The notes beneath the pieces are model-generated. The model was not told where the DNA came from. It made no database searches and saw only the letters and a program-made list of their open reading frames with translations. A stretch of DNA of 64,000 nucleotides from Serinus canaria. Taxonomy: Eukaryota > Chordata > Aves > Passeriformes > Fringillidae. Shown here in pieces: positions 33,501 to 45,500 of the stretch. Every line of letters starts with the position of its first letter. Positions within the stretch are counted from its first letter, which is position 1. Position numbers and translations under genes: made by a program. The DNA lies in contig NC_066328.1 of the NCBI RefSeq assembly GCF_022539315.1, positions 1,720,621-1,784,620 on the forward strand, in the 5' to 3' direction.

Positions 33501-36500
33501 GGGCTCACAATGCGCACACAGGAAAGGTGACTGACACCACACGAGGTGGTCGTGCAGGACAAAAGCAGCACAACCTTAAACCTGGGCTTAAATCTGGGCT
33601 AAACCAGGGTTTAAACCATTCAACCAGAGCTACATGCAGCCCACCCAGGTGCCCGAGCCCCTGACTGAGCAGGGGGAGCTGCTCCCACAAAGTCAGGTGC
33701 TGAGGGGGACACGGACTGAAGTAAAACAAGACCAAGAGCTGTCTGAGGCAGCTGGAATTTTTGGGGTGAAGCAGCTGGAATTTTTTACCCCCCCTCCAGG
33801 TGGGGGTACTGACTGGTCTGGTCCTGCAGAACTATACAGACATGGTGATACTGGGAGGGGTCCCAGACTGGGACATATCCCAGAGGGGTATGTCCTTCTA
33901 GAGACTCCTTCCCTCCTCCATGTGCCCCCTGCTAGGGCACTGGCAGGACAGAGCGTGAGGAAAAGCCCCCCCCCAGTTTTTTCTGGAAGGAATCAGGGTG
34001 CCAGCAGGATCCAGCTGTGTGCACAAGTGAGAAACCCCCATTCCAGAAAAAAGGTCGCAGAATTAAACCCACTTTTCCCCAGCACTATGGAATATATCCA
34101 GAAATGCAACTCTCCAAGCTTATTTTGAGTTTTCCTTCCATGGAGCCGGCAGCTCACACAGATCAAGCAAACAACAACAGGAGTATGAGCTTACCTTGCC
34201 ACCTTCTTGCTGGAAAGTCTTTTATTGGGGCTGCAAAATGAAGAAAAAACAGGAAAGAGTTAGAAAAGCTGACAGTGGAGAGCCAGGGAAACAGGAAACT
34301 GCATGGACTCTGGGGCACATCCTCTGCTCTGGCAGGGAGCCCTTGGCATGCACCCCCAGACCCCTGGAAAGGGCAGGAGAGGGGCCACTCCCGTGCTGAA
34401 GAACAAGAATAACAAAGCACATGGAATAATGCTGGAGAAGAGCTCGCTGCCCCCTGCCACGCTCTGCTCTCCCGCTGATCCCGGCCTGAAAACCGATCCC
34501 CAAGGAAAGAGCTAATAATAGCAGGGAGCCTGGGGGGGCTCCAGCCCGGTGCTGATGGCAGACTGAGCCACATGTCATGCACCCCAGGGCACCCCTGCCA
34601 CCCCCAGAGCTCCCCTGGACTGGGGACCAACAGCACATCCATCCTTCTGCCATGATCCCACTGGATCCATCCATCCTTCTGCCCTTCCACAGCCACCATC
34701 CCACTGCTGGGCTCTGGATCACCAGGGAAGTGCTGTCTGCTCTTGGCTCAGAGGCTTCAGGAGCTGTTCGTGATGTCCCCATCTGGATTTTGAGCACGGC
34801 ACTGTTGCAGTGGCTGGGGAGGGGGATGAGCTCTCTCCTTCTCACAGATAACTGATGGGGATCACTCCTTGGATCCACGCCTGAGCCAGCTGCCACCATG
34901 CCACAGCGGTCAGGGATCAGCGTCACCACAGGATGAGCAGCCAAGGGCTGTGTCACCGTGTCCCAATGGCAGGGGACAGGCTGCAGGCTCTTCCTGCTGA
35001 GAAAAAACAGCCTTTTCCAGACTCAGCTCCTTGCTGAGATGCTCCTTCCAGTCTTCTGGTCCTGACTGGTGCTGGGGAAGTGGACAGGGCTTGGATCTCA
35101 CTCTTCATCTTCCACCCACACTGGTGTCACAAGATGTCACCGGGCCACACCAAATCCTCACTCAGCAATGGCAGCAGGAACAGCTCCAATCCAACAAGCA
35201 GCAACTGCATTCCCTGGTGCTTAGCTCAGTTTTAGGAAAAAATAACAAATAAAGTCCTCTGGAAGTCCACTCCTGCCTGGAGCTGCAACACGAGTTCTTC
35301 GAAGGAGGGATTAAAAATAGCTTAGGACAATTTGTTTTGTAAAGCAACCCCCAAACCTGACTGGGGGCTGCTGTCAGGGTGACCGGCCCTTGGGTCAAAG
35401 TGCATCCTCAAATCCCAGACTTCCAGGGAGCACAAGAGCTGCTGCTGGCTGGGCTTCAAGGCTGCTCGGTGCCCAAGGGGAGGAGATCAGGCCCTGGTGT
35501 TTGCCAGGAATTGTAAGGAATGGCCCCAGCACTGGGGGGAAAATATTTTCCTCTGGAAAAAGCTCCTGGGGAAGCGACAGCACCTGCAGTGTCCAAAGGC
35601 TGAGACACCATCAAGAGCACTGGAACAAAACAGAGGCACAAAGCACTGCATGCCAAGCTCCTGGAGGAGTCTTCCCTGCTTTCCCATGCTGTGGGCTCAG
35701 GAAGCAGCACCCCAATGCTGAGAACAAGCTCCCCAGTTTGTTCCAAGGACAAAACACTGTCTATGTGCCCACAGCTCTTATGAGTGAGGCTGTTCTGGGG
35801 TGCTTTGGGCTTCATCCCAGCTGCCAGAATCCCCTGGAGGAGGTGTTTTCAGGCTTGTCCCAGATTTTGGTCCAGTTCCTGCTGCTCCAAGACTTGTCCC
35901 CTCTCTGAGGGCCTCACGTCAGTGGTGATGAAGGGAGGAGCAGCAGGTCCTGCACGTCCCACATGCTGCACAGGACACCTCCCACCTCCACACCACAGGG
36001 GGCACTGCCCCTTCCACACAGGCCTTTGGAACATATTCCCAGTAAATCTGTACTTGGGAAGCCCTGAACGCAGATGGAGGAATTGCACCTACTCACAGGG
36101 CAAATCAAAGCCATGGTGGGAATTCCCACCATGTCCACGGCACAGAGAAGCTCCACAGGAAATCCCACCCATCACAGGAGGCTCTGAGGTGTTAGTTCAG
36201 CTTTGCAGGTAGATGTGGTGGAGAAAACCTGAAATGGAGTGGGGCTTCCAGGGAAAACCAGTGTTCTCCTTAATACCTGCATAACCTGAGACCCATCACT
36301 GACCCTCAAGGCCTCCAACAGCAAAGACAACTATTTAGCCAAGAAAAACAAAGGGAGAGACCTTTTTTTTCATTAAAAAGAATGAAATTCAAGCTCTTAT
36401 TTGTTTTCCAGTTCTCCTCCCATAGACCAGGAGAGCTCCGAGATCACACTGTCCCTGCAAAGGACAGAGACCAAGAACATGACAAAAACCAGGTCTGAAT

Positions 36501-39500
36501 AGCCACAACAGCCATGAGAAGAAAGATTTATCACCAATGCCACCATCCTTCCACCCAGAGGGCTGCAACCAGCTCTGAATGAACACATCGCAGGCAGAAA
36601 TCCCTTTCCACTTGTCAGACAACACATCCAGCTGCTGCCTGGGAGACATCCAAAACTCCATTCAAAATCTCCTGATGTTCCTGGTGTCTGTCACATCTCC
36701 CCAGCCCATGGTGACACCGGGGTGGGCAGGCTGTAGGTGAAGCTGGGTGAGACAAGATTTTACTTCTCCCAAGCCTTGTGGATTAGGCTGATGCCTTCAG
36801 GTTGTTCCTGCAGCAGGAGGATGGGCCATCCCTGCCCTCCCAGGCTGCTCTTGCACACCACTCCCAGTCTTTCCTTGTTGACAGAAATACTGTACACAGC
36901 CGGCTCTCCGCTCCCCTGGAACCCACCATGCACAGGCATGCAAAGGGCAGGGAATGCTCTCCTAGTCTTCCAGCCCCCTGCCTGCATTAAAGGCACCTCC
37001 TGCTCCCCCTCCATGAGCTCCCCACCACCTCCAGAGGCTCCTGTGGCCAGGTGAAACTCATCCCCTCCCCACCAGAGCGGAGTGAGGGCCAGACAAGGAG
37101 AGCCTTCCCAGGCAAAACATCCTTCCCAGGCTGGGATGGCCATGCACACTTGGTTACCTATTCATTTCAAGATCATTCAGGCGAGCAGAAAGATCCTCGA
37201 GGCGGTTGATTTGTTTGTGGCACTGGCTACAGTAAAACTCAAAAGCTTCATCTGCGAGAATGCTGTGCAGTTTCACAGCGAGCGGATTGGTGCTAGAGAG
37301 ATCACAAGGGTCACGTCAGCAGCACAGAAGGCACAGGGAGCAGCTGCAGCCGTGGCTTCCACAAGCTGAGGGTACCTCAAGGTAGGGGAATTTTTGGTGA
37401 GAGGTATGAAATTTGAATTAAAAACGCAGGGCAGGTTGGGTCGCCTCCCACCACAGTTTTTAAAGCCAATGTGGGGTTGCTTATAATAATATATAGATAA
37501 TTTATAATTTAGAATAGTTTATAACAATATGCAGCTAATTGATAATTTGTAATCGCTCAACAGAATTTATATAGTTCACAGGAGAACAGGAGAATTATAT
37601 AGTTGATAATTAGCAACACTTCCATCACTCTCCTTCCAGAGACTCCCAGCAGCTGAGCTTGGCCCACATTTCCAAACCCCTGAGCCAATCTCAATCCCCA
37701 AGAGCCCAGGGCAGGTGAGGTAAGTGCTTCCCACAAACCTACCACTGCAAAGTTTATTTTCCAACAAGGCTTTTCCAGGCAATCTGTCTCGGGAGGCTCC
37801 TGGTTTGCCTCAGTAAGTGCAGAATGAACTTGCACACTGCAGGACTGGGTGCTGTGAGCCAGGGCTGAATCTAAGTGGGGGTTTAGGCTGGATTTTAGGA
37901 AAAGGTTCTTCCCCCAGAGGGTGCTGGGCACTGCCCAGGCTCCTCAGGGAATGGGCATGGCCCTGAGGCTGCCAGAGCTCCAGGAGTGTTTGGACAATGC
38001 TCAGGAACAGGGTGGGATTGTTGAGGTGTCTGTGCAGGGCCAGGAGCTGGACTGGATGATCCTGGTGGGTTTATTCCCACTCAGGATATTGTGGGATTCT
38101 ATGATCCTTTGGTCAGTGTCCCATTTTTCAATGGGATGCTTTAAAAGCAGAGCAGCTGTGCTGCTGCAGGCCTGCCTTGGCAAAGCACAGAGTCAGATTT
38201 TCACTGGAAAATTTTCACTTTTAAGCCAAGGTGAAATGGACAGGTGCAGTTTAACACCTCACTCCTCCAAAGCACAGCCCAGAGGAGCCGAGCAGCAGGG
38301 CTGTGCTCTTGCAGGGAATGCTATTTGGGAAGGGCCATGGGGGTCTGTAGGACTTTCACAGCTTGGGAAGCTGGGAGACACTTCCTCTTGATTTGGGCAG
38401 GACAGAGAGGATTCTCAACAGCAAATGGTTTGTGTTCATCTGGGGCCAGACTCCACAAATCCTTCCTGTAGGACAATGCGCTTCTGGAAGCCACGGACGT
38501 GAATCAAAGAAAGGTTAAATAGCGAAAAACCCAAGCAGTTCCATAAGAGAGAGAGATAAAAGTGTAAGCAAACACAAGCAAGATAAACTCAAACAGGCAT
38601 CAGGAAAGTGAATCCTGGGATCCACAAACACACCAGAAACTTCTGGCCCGGGGCATCCCAAGGGTGCCCTGGCTCAGCCCCCAGCCCAGGGTCAGGCCTG
38701 GAGTCTGCGCTGTCTGTACAGTATTTCCCAGCCCCTTCAGGCAGGCTGGACACCAGCAAATGCCAAATTATCATCTCTTCCCATTCCTGGAAAAAAAAAA
38801 TCAATTGCAAACTATTCCCCCTGCCCCTCAGGGCAGGTGTGGCCCTGGGATAACCTGCTCCCAGCAGCAGACAGGTTGGTGGCTCAGGGTTTGTGCAGGT
38901 AAGAGGTGACAGCAGCTGTGTGGCACCTGGGGGAAGGGATGTCCCTTTTCTGGGTGCTCTTGGGTGCATTCCCTTCCCAGGTGGTGCAGCCTGGGCCAGG
39001 TGGAACCCAAATTTAACCAGCATTAATCAACATGAGAAGAGAAGTGTGGAGGAGAAGCCCCAGGCCAGCCTGGCAGCTCCTGTGGTGTGTGCAGATCCTC
39101 CTGGCCTCCTGCTGCCCTGGCTCCCTGCCCCTGGAGTGGGTGAGAGCTCAGCCCTGGGCTGTCCCCACCCACTCCAGGATCCTGTTGGGTCCCCTCCAGC
39201 TCAGCAGATTCCGTGGTTGTACAATACAGAGCCTCCCAGGGCCTCTCTCCATCTCCTGGAGCAACATTTGTCTTCCCCAGGTCCTCAGCACTTCCTGGTG
39301 GCTGGGATGGGCTCAAGGAGCTTTTCCCTTTATTCCCCACCAAGAGCTGCAGAGAGGCTTTTCCTACTGGATGGATATGCAATGGAAGACTCAATAAGAG
39401 GGATCACAAACAAGAATACAAGAACTGGGCAGGGAAGCACTGCATCCCACAGTGTTCCCTGAAGGCTATGGGGTTTGTGTTCATCTTCTGGAGTTGTGGC

Positions 39501-42500
39501 AGGAGAATTTCTAGAAATTATTCCCATTTAGAGACTCCTGAAGCATGGAAAGGGTCTGTAGTGATTGGCCCTTTACAAGTGATGCTGTTCTTTGTATTCA
39601 AAATACAGCCAAAACCCATTCAGCCTGAACCAGGGACAGCCTGTGTCCTCTCAGGTGTGTTTAAACACACTGGGGCTGCTCAGGCATGGAATGATTTGGG
39701 TGGAAAAGGACATCAGAGCTCATCCCATCCCACCCCCTGCCATGGGCAGGGACACCTCCCACTCTCCCAGGTTGCTCCAAGCCCTGCCCAGCCTGGCCTT
39801 GGGCACTGCCAGGGATCCAGAGGCAGCCACAGCTGCTCTGGGCACCCTGTGCCAGGGCCTGCCCACCCTGCCAGGGAACAATTCCTGCCCAATATCCCAT
39901 ACAGCCCTGCCCTCTGGCAGTGGGAAGCCATTCCCTGTGTCCTGTCCCTTCCTATCCAAAGTCAGAAGAGCTGCAGAGACTCAGGGAATGTTTAGGGCAG
40001 GACTTCACACACACAGCAATAACCCAAGGGGAGGCTAGACCTGAGAGGCATGAGGAAATCCTTCAGCTGCAACAGCCCCACATTCCTTACTCCAGAGGCT
40101 TTGCAGGGTTTATCTCCAGCCTCTCTCCCCAGCAAGCCCCAGCAGAGAGTCTCCAGCACAAACCACCACAACCTGTGTGGCCATGTGCCCAGCGAGCCCC
40201 TCCCAGCAGAGGGAAGATGGGATAAGGTGTGGCTCAGATCCCGAGACAAAGCAGAGCAGAGATGGGGCCCTGGCAGAGCAAGATTGGAACACTGGGAGCG
40301 TGGGCAAACTGGGAGCTCTGGCCTGATGTTAAAGAAAAAGTTCAAGAGACTGAAAAGCTCCTTTAGCTGGGTATTTTCTTGCCAGGAGACTTCTGAATGA
40401 GGCTGGCAGCTCATCCTCAAGAGAAAATGAACACCAAGGCTAATCAGAGTTCTTCCTGTGCCACAGCACCAGCACAGGCAGCCCTAATTCCTGCATGGAG
40501 CAAGCCAAGAACAAGCACAGATCAGAGACTGTGCAGGGTATCCCAGTGCTGGAGCACTGCTTTCCTATAGGAAAAGGGTTGGGAATTCTTTACAGTAACT
40601 CTCCTATTTGCCATTAACACCTCCAACATTGCTGTTGCACCAGCCAAAAGGAGATGAGCCCCGACCTGCTCTTCCCTGCCAGCCTTGTGCAACCAGAATT
40701 GTCCAAACTCTGTGAAGAGGTTTGGGAAGCTGGGAGAAAACAGGAAGACGGGGTAAAAGAAGTTTTGAGAAGTTCACATGGCTGCAGAAAGGCACAGGTG
40801 TGTCATTCCAAAGAGAAAGAAGTATATTTTTGTCTTTAGCACAGGTGTGTGGCTGGCAGGGAACTCTCCTGCCCTGTGCAGAGATGTGCCTCCAATGCAG
40901 GAACACATTCCCAGTGTTACCTGTCATCCCAGATGCCTGGTGGGCTGTAGCACTGGATCATATTCCAGCTTTTACTAATTTTCCTTAGAAAGTAAGTACT
41001 GATAGGGTGTGTACCACCATACCAGCTCACCCTACTCAGGCTGGAAAATGGACTTTTTCCTGGTTTCAGACCCTAAAGTAAGGAGGAAATGCTACAGTCT
41101 GCTTCCTGCTCTACAAATCCCTAGAGAAGGAATGCTCCTGCAGCTCATGCAAATCCAGCCAAACATTGCATCAAAGCCCAAAATAATAAAAGAGAAAAAA
41201 AACCATTAGAGTCATCCTGCAGGATCAGGGGTAAAGCTGCAGGTGGTTTTCTCTCCTGGAAGGTTCAGTGAGGAGCCACATCCCTAACAGGAATGGGAAT
41301 GTGACACTGGAAATGCAGACAGCTCTTCCACCTCCTGCTGGGCGTCACAGGACAGGCACTGACCAGGGAAAGGCACCACCGAGGGAGGGAATTCCTCCTC
41401 CACTTCCAAGCCCATTGTCCTGTTGGATCCAAAGTCTGCCAGCCCCTCCTGGCTGGCAAATCCCAAGGAAACCCCTGTCCCACAGAGCAGAGTGAAGCAG
41501 CACCAGGGCTGGGCATTACCTGGGAGAGAGGAAAGAGGAGCTGCCAAAGCTGCTTTCCCCATTACACAGAGGGTCTGGGAACAGGTTGGCCTCGTTGCCC
41601 TCGCCGTAATCCTCGAAATGCTCCTCCCCGCTGATGACGGTGACAATGGAGTGGCTGAGCTCGGAGCCCAGGGCCAGCTCGTGGGGATGGGACCTGGGGG
41701 AGCAGACAGAGAGGTGTCAGAGAGGGGGCACAGCATTCATCCAGGACATCCTCCTTCTGAGTATGGGGTTTGGACTTGGCAGGGGAGTGGGGGATTCTGT
41801 GAGAAGCTGCTGGAAGAGCCCATCCCTGGTAGCTCCAAGGTGGACCTGCTGCTGGCTGAGGCTGGGCCCACCAGGAATGGCACCTCTGGGATAACAGATG
41901 TGAGAGGAAAACACAAAAAAGGGATGGGGCTGACCTGAGTGCAGAGAAGAGTGGGGTGAGGACCCTGGAGAGGAACAGCTCCAGAGGGCAGGGCAGGAGA
42001 GGGGCAAGAGCTGCTCCAAGCACCAGAACTGAGATTCCTGGGATGACACTGAGATTCTGTGCCCATGGGGAGGCAGCTGTGTCCCAGCAGCCCATGGAGG
42101 GCAGGGAGGTGCAGAGATGCACCTGCAGCCCCTGTAGGAGCCCAGGCCTGGAGCAGGGGGTGCCTGAGAGGGACTGTGAGCCCGTGGAAAGCTGTGCTGG
42201 GACAGGATCCTGCAGGGACCTGCAATTCCATGGAGATCCATGGAGCCCATGCTGGAGCAGGGTCCTGGTTGGATCTGTGACCCTGTGGGGGACCCAGGCT
42301 GTACCTGAAGGAGTGAGCCCACAGCAGAGTGACACATGGGGCAGCAGTTCCTGGAGAACCCATAGGATGGACTCAGGTTGGAGAGGTTCAGGGAGAGCTG
42401 TCTCCTGTGCAAGGGACCCCACACTGGGGCAGGGGGGGACTCTGACTCCTCTCCCTGAGCAGTGGCTGGAACAATTTGTGATGAACTGACCACAACCCCC

Positions 42501-45500
42501 ACTCCCATCTCCCTGTGCCACTGGGGGAAGGAGAAGGAACTGGGAAGGAGGGGTGATGGGAGATGAATGATTTTTTAAGGTCTGATTTTACTTCTCATTA
42601 TCCTGCTCTGAGTTCAATTAATATCCCCAATTCGAGTCTGTTTTGCCCATGATGGTATTTGATGAGTGATTTCTCCCTGTCCTTATCTCAACTCATGAAC
42701 CCTTTGTTATATTCTCTTTTCCTGTCCATCTCTGGAGGGCAAGGATGGAGCAGCTTTGGTGGGTTCCTGGTGTCCAGCCAGTGTCAACCCACCCCACCAA
42801 GTGAGTGATGTGTCTCATTTTGGCAGAGTAGGAAAGAACAGAAACAGACCAGGCACCACTGGGTAGTTTATGGTGATTTTTTCCCTCAATAAACCAAGTT
42901 TTTCCACTGGCAGCTGCAACACAGGATTTGGGGACACTCGGACTTGCAGGACAGTGCCCAGGGTTGGTGACAAGCCCTTGCTTGACTAAAATACCAATTT
43001 CTGTGATTGGCATGGCAGAGAAAGAGCTGGGCATGTCCCAGACCCATCCGAAATGCTGTGAGTTCCACAGCAGCCCGTGCCAGGCTCACACTTGCTTGTA
43101 GCTGCCTAATCCTCTCAAGGCTTTAACCCCATAACCCTGGGGGATTGGTGCTGGGGAGGGGAGGGTTCAGGCAGCTGGGATAGACCCCCTGCAAGACAAA
43201 GGAGCCCTTTCCCCGCTCCTGCTGGGAAAACACTGGGTGTGACAGTCCTGGAGTGGGGAATGCTGCTCCATGTGTTTTTAACACCAGAGTCAGAAGGCCG
43301 CAGCGTGTTAAGGCTCGGTGCAAACCCTCAAGACACCCAGGACAGCTCCAGGGATGTCCCTTGCTCCTGAGGGGACACAGCTCAGCACAGAGTCATTGTC
43401 CCTGGAAGAGTCTTTCCATGCATGGAGACACTGAATCCCAGAATGGTTTGGGCTGGAAGGACCTTAAAGCCCATCTCATTCCACCCCCTGTCATGGCAGG
43501 GACACCTTCCACTAGCTCAGGTTGCTCCAAGCCCTGTTCAACCTGTCCTTGGACACTTCAGGGATCCAGGGGCAGCCACAGCTGCTCTGGGCTCCCTGTG
43601 CCAGGGCCTGCCCACCAAGCCAAGCCTTCTTTCCTGCCCAGGACTATGGAAGTTTTCAAATTAAGCTAGAGAAAAGGCAGGAGGGATTTGCAACAACCGG
43701 GCTGTGAAAGTGGCCACAGGGCTGTGAGCAACAGCTCTGGGTTTTGGGGGGTTTAACAATGCTCTGCTCTCCAAAGTTCTAGGCTAAAAACAATAATAAA
43801 GTTGCTTTATTACAGAAATTGGTATTGGCTATGCCCTTATCTCCATACACTGGCTAGGAGAGGGAAATGGGGTATGAGCAGATTGCTGGACTAAACCAGA
43901 AAGAAAAAAAGATTACAGATAAGCCATTTATGACAAAAAAAACCTGCTCCATCTGAAGGATTTGTCCATATCCCGCTAATAAAAACATGTCAACCCTCCA
44001 GATCTCTATTTAACCACAAATAAATCCAGCCCAGCTTGTGGGCATCTGCACATACTCCTCCTGCCCTTGAGAAGCACCAATATTCCACAGTGGGATCCAC
44101 TGGAACCCATCCATCCCTGTGGTGAGTCAGACTCTTACCAAAAGCAGTGGAAATCTCTCCAGGAATAGAAGCCAGGGGGTGGAATTGATAATTCAGAAGC
44201 AAAACCCAAGCCCAGAACTCTAAATTTGGGGTTGTGGTTTGATAAGCACTGTACAGAAGCAGATCTGATCAGGCACCTGGAAACCCTCAACCTGGGCAGT
44301 AAATTATATTTCCTATTCCTACCTCAAGGCTCAGGCAGCTTCAGGATCCAGAGTCCAACTAATCTTCACTACACACAGCCTAAACAAGCTTTAAGCTCAA
44401 ACCATGTCAGGTATGTTGAGCTCGGAGAGCTCCTGAGAACTGATGCTGAAGCTCTGATTCAGCCCAGCAGCTGCCCTGGGGGGGCTGTACTCCCTGGCTG
44501 TCCCTGGGCACCAGAGGTGTCCTCCTGTGTGAGGTCTGATGGCACCAAAAACCAACCCTCAGCACTCCCACAGGTTCCCATTTCAAACCTTTCAAATCTA
44601 TAAACCAAACTAAGTTTTTGGCTGCCTGGAATTTGTACACTTTTAACAATCTGGGAAAAGACTTGGACAGAACACCCAAAGGACATCTGACCTTCCCAAG
44701 CCCACACCTGGGGTAACAGGGAATCATGGAATGGTTTGGGTTGGAAGGGACCTTAAAGCCCATCCAGTGCCACCCCCTGCCATGGCAGGGACACCTCCCA
44801 CTGTCCCAGGCTGCTCCAAGCCCCAGTGTCCAGCCTGGCCTTTGGCACTGCCAGGGATTTAGGGGCAGCCACAGCTGCTCTGGGCACCCTGTGCCAGGGC
44901 CTGCCCACCCTCCCAGGGAACAATTCCTAATTCCAAATACCCCATCCAGCTCTGCCCTCTGGCAGTGGAAGCCATTCCCTGTGTCCTGTCCCTCCATCCC
45001 TTGTCCCCAGTCCCTCTCCAGCTCTCCTGGAGCCCCTTTAGGCCCTGGCAGGGGCTCTGAGGTGTCCCTGGAGCCTTCTCCTCTCCAGATGAGCACCCCC
45101 AGCTTTCCCAGCCTGGCTCCAGAGCAGAGGGGCTACAGCCCTTGGAGCATCCTCGTGGCTTCCTCTGGACTCTCTCCAACAATCCTGTCCTTCCTGTCCT
45201 GCTGACCCCACCCCTGGCAGGCAAGGGGAACCAGCTGCTCTCCCAAAGCCCGTTTCCCCAGGCAGTTATGTACCTACAGGCAGGTGAATCCGAGGCAGGC
45301 TGCCTTCCCCAGCGGGCGGGAGCGCACACAGGCTGCCATGGCCCTGCAGGGACCCTGGGCTGCTGGCAGGGAGCTCACAGCTGATTATCTCCCAATTTAA
45401 CTGTCACTGAGCTGGCCTGCTGCAGTGAGAAGAGTCCAGCTGGATAATCCCATTTATGCTCTAATCCACAGCACCCTTTCAGCCCCAGGCCTGGCACTGC

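Larger units (their letters stand above)
31348..34194. other. RAB11FIP3: RAB11FIP3 intron: minisatellite, AT-rich block, otherwise unassigned
   Basis: Besides the 52-bp array it holds a moderately AT-rich stretch at 32330-32900 and a short CTTAAACCTGGGCTTAAATC duplication at about 33576-33620. No coding exon is supported. Confidence 0.6.

Noticed and set aside
34222..34956. 244-codon minus frame in a RAB11FIP3 intron
   Set aside because: It has no domain, overlaps the microexon in the wrong frame, and its codon use and composition match the surrounding intron.
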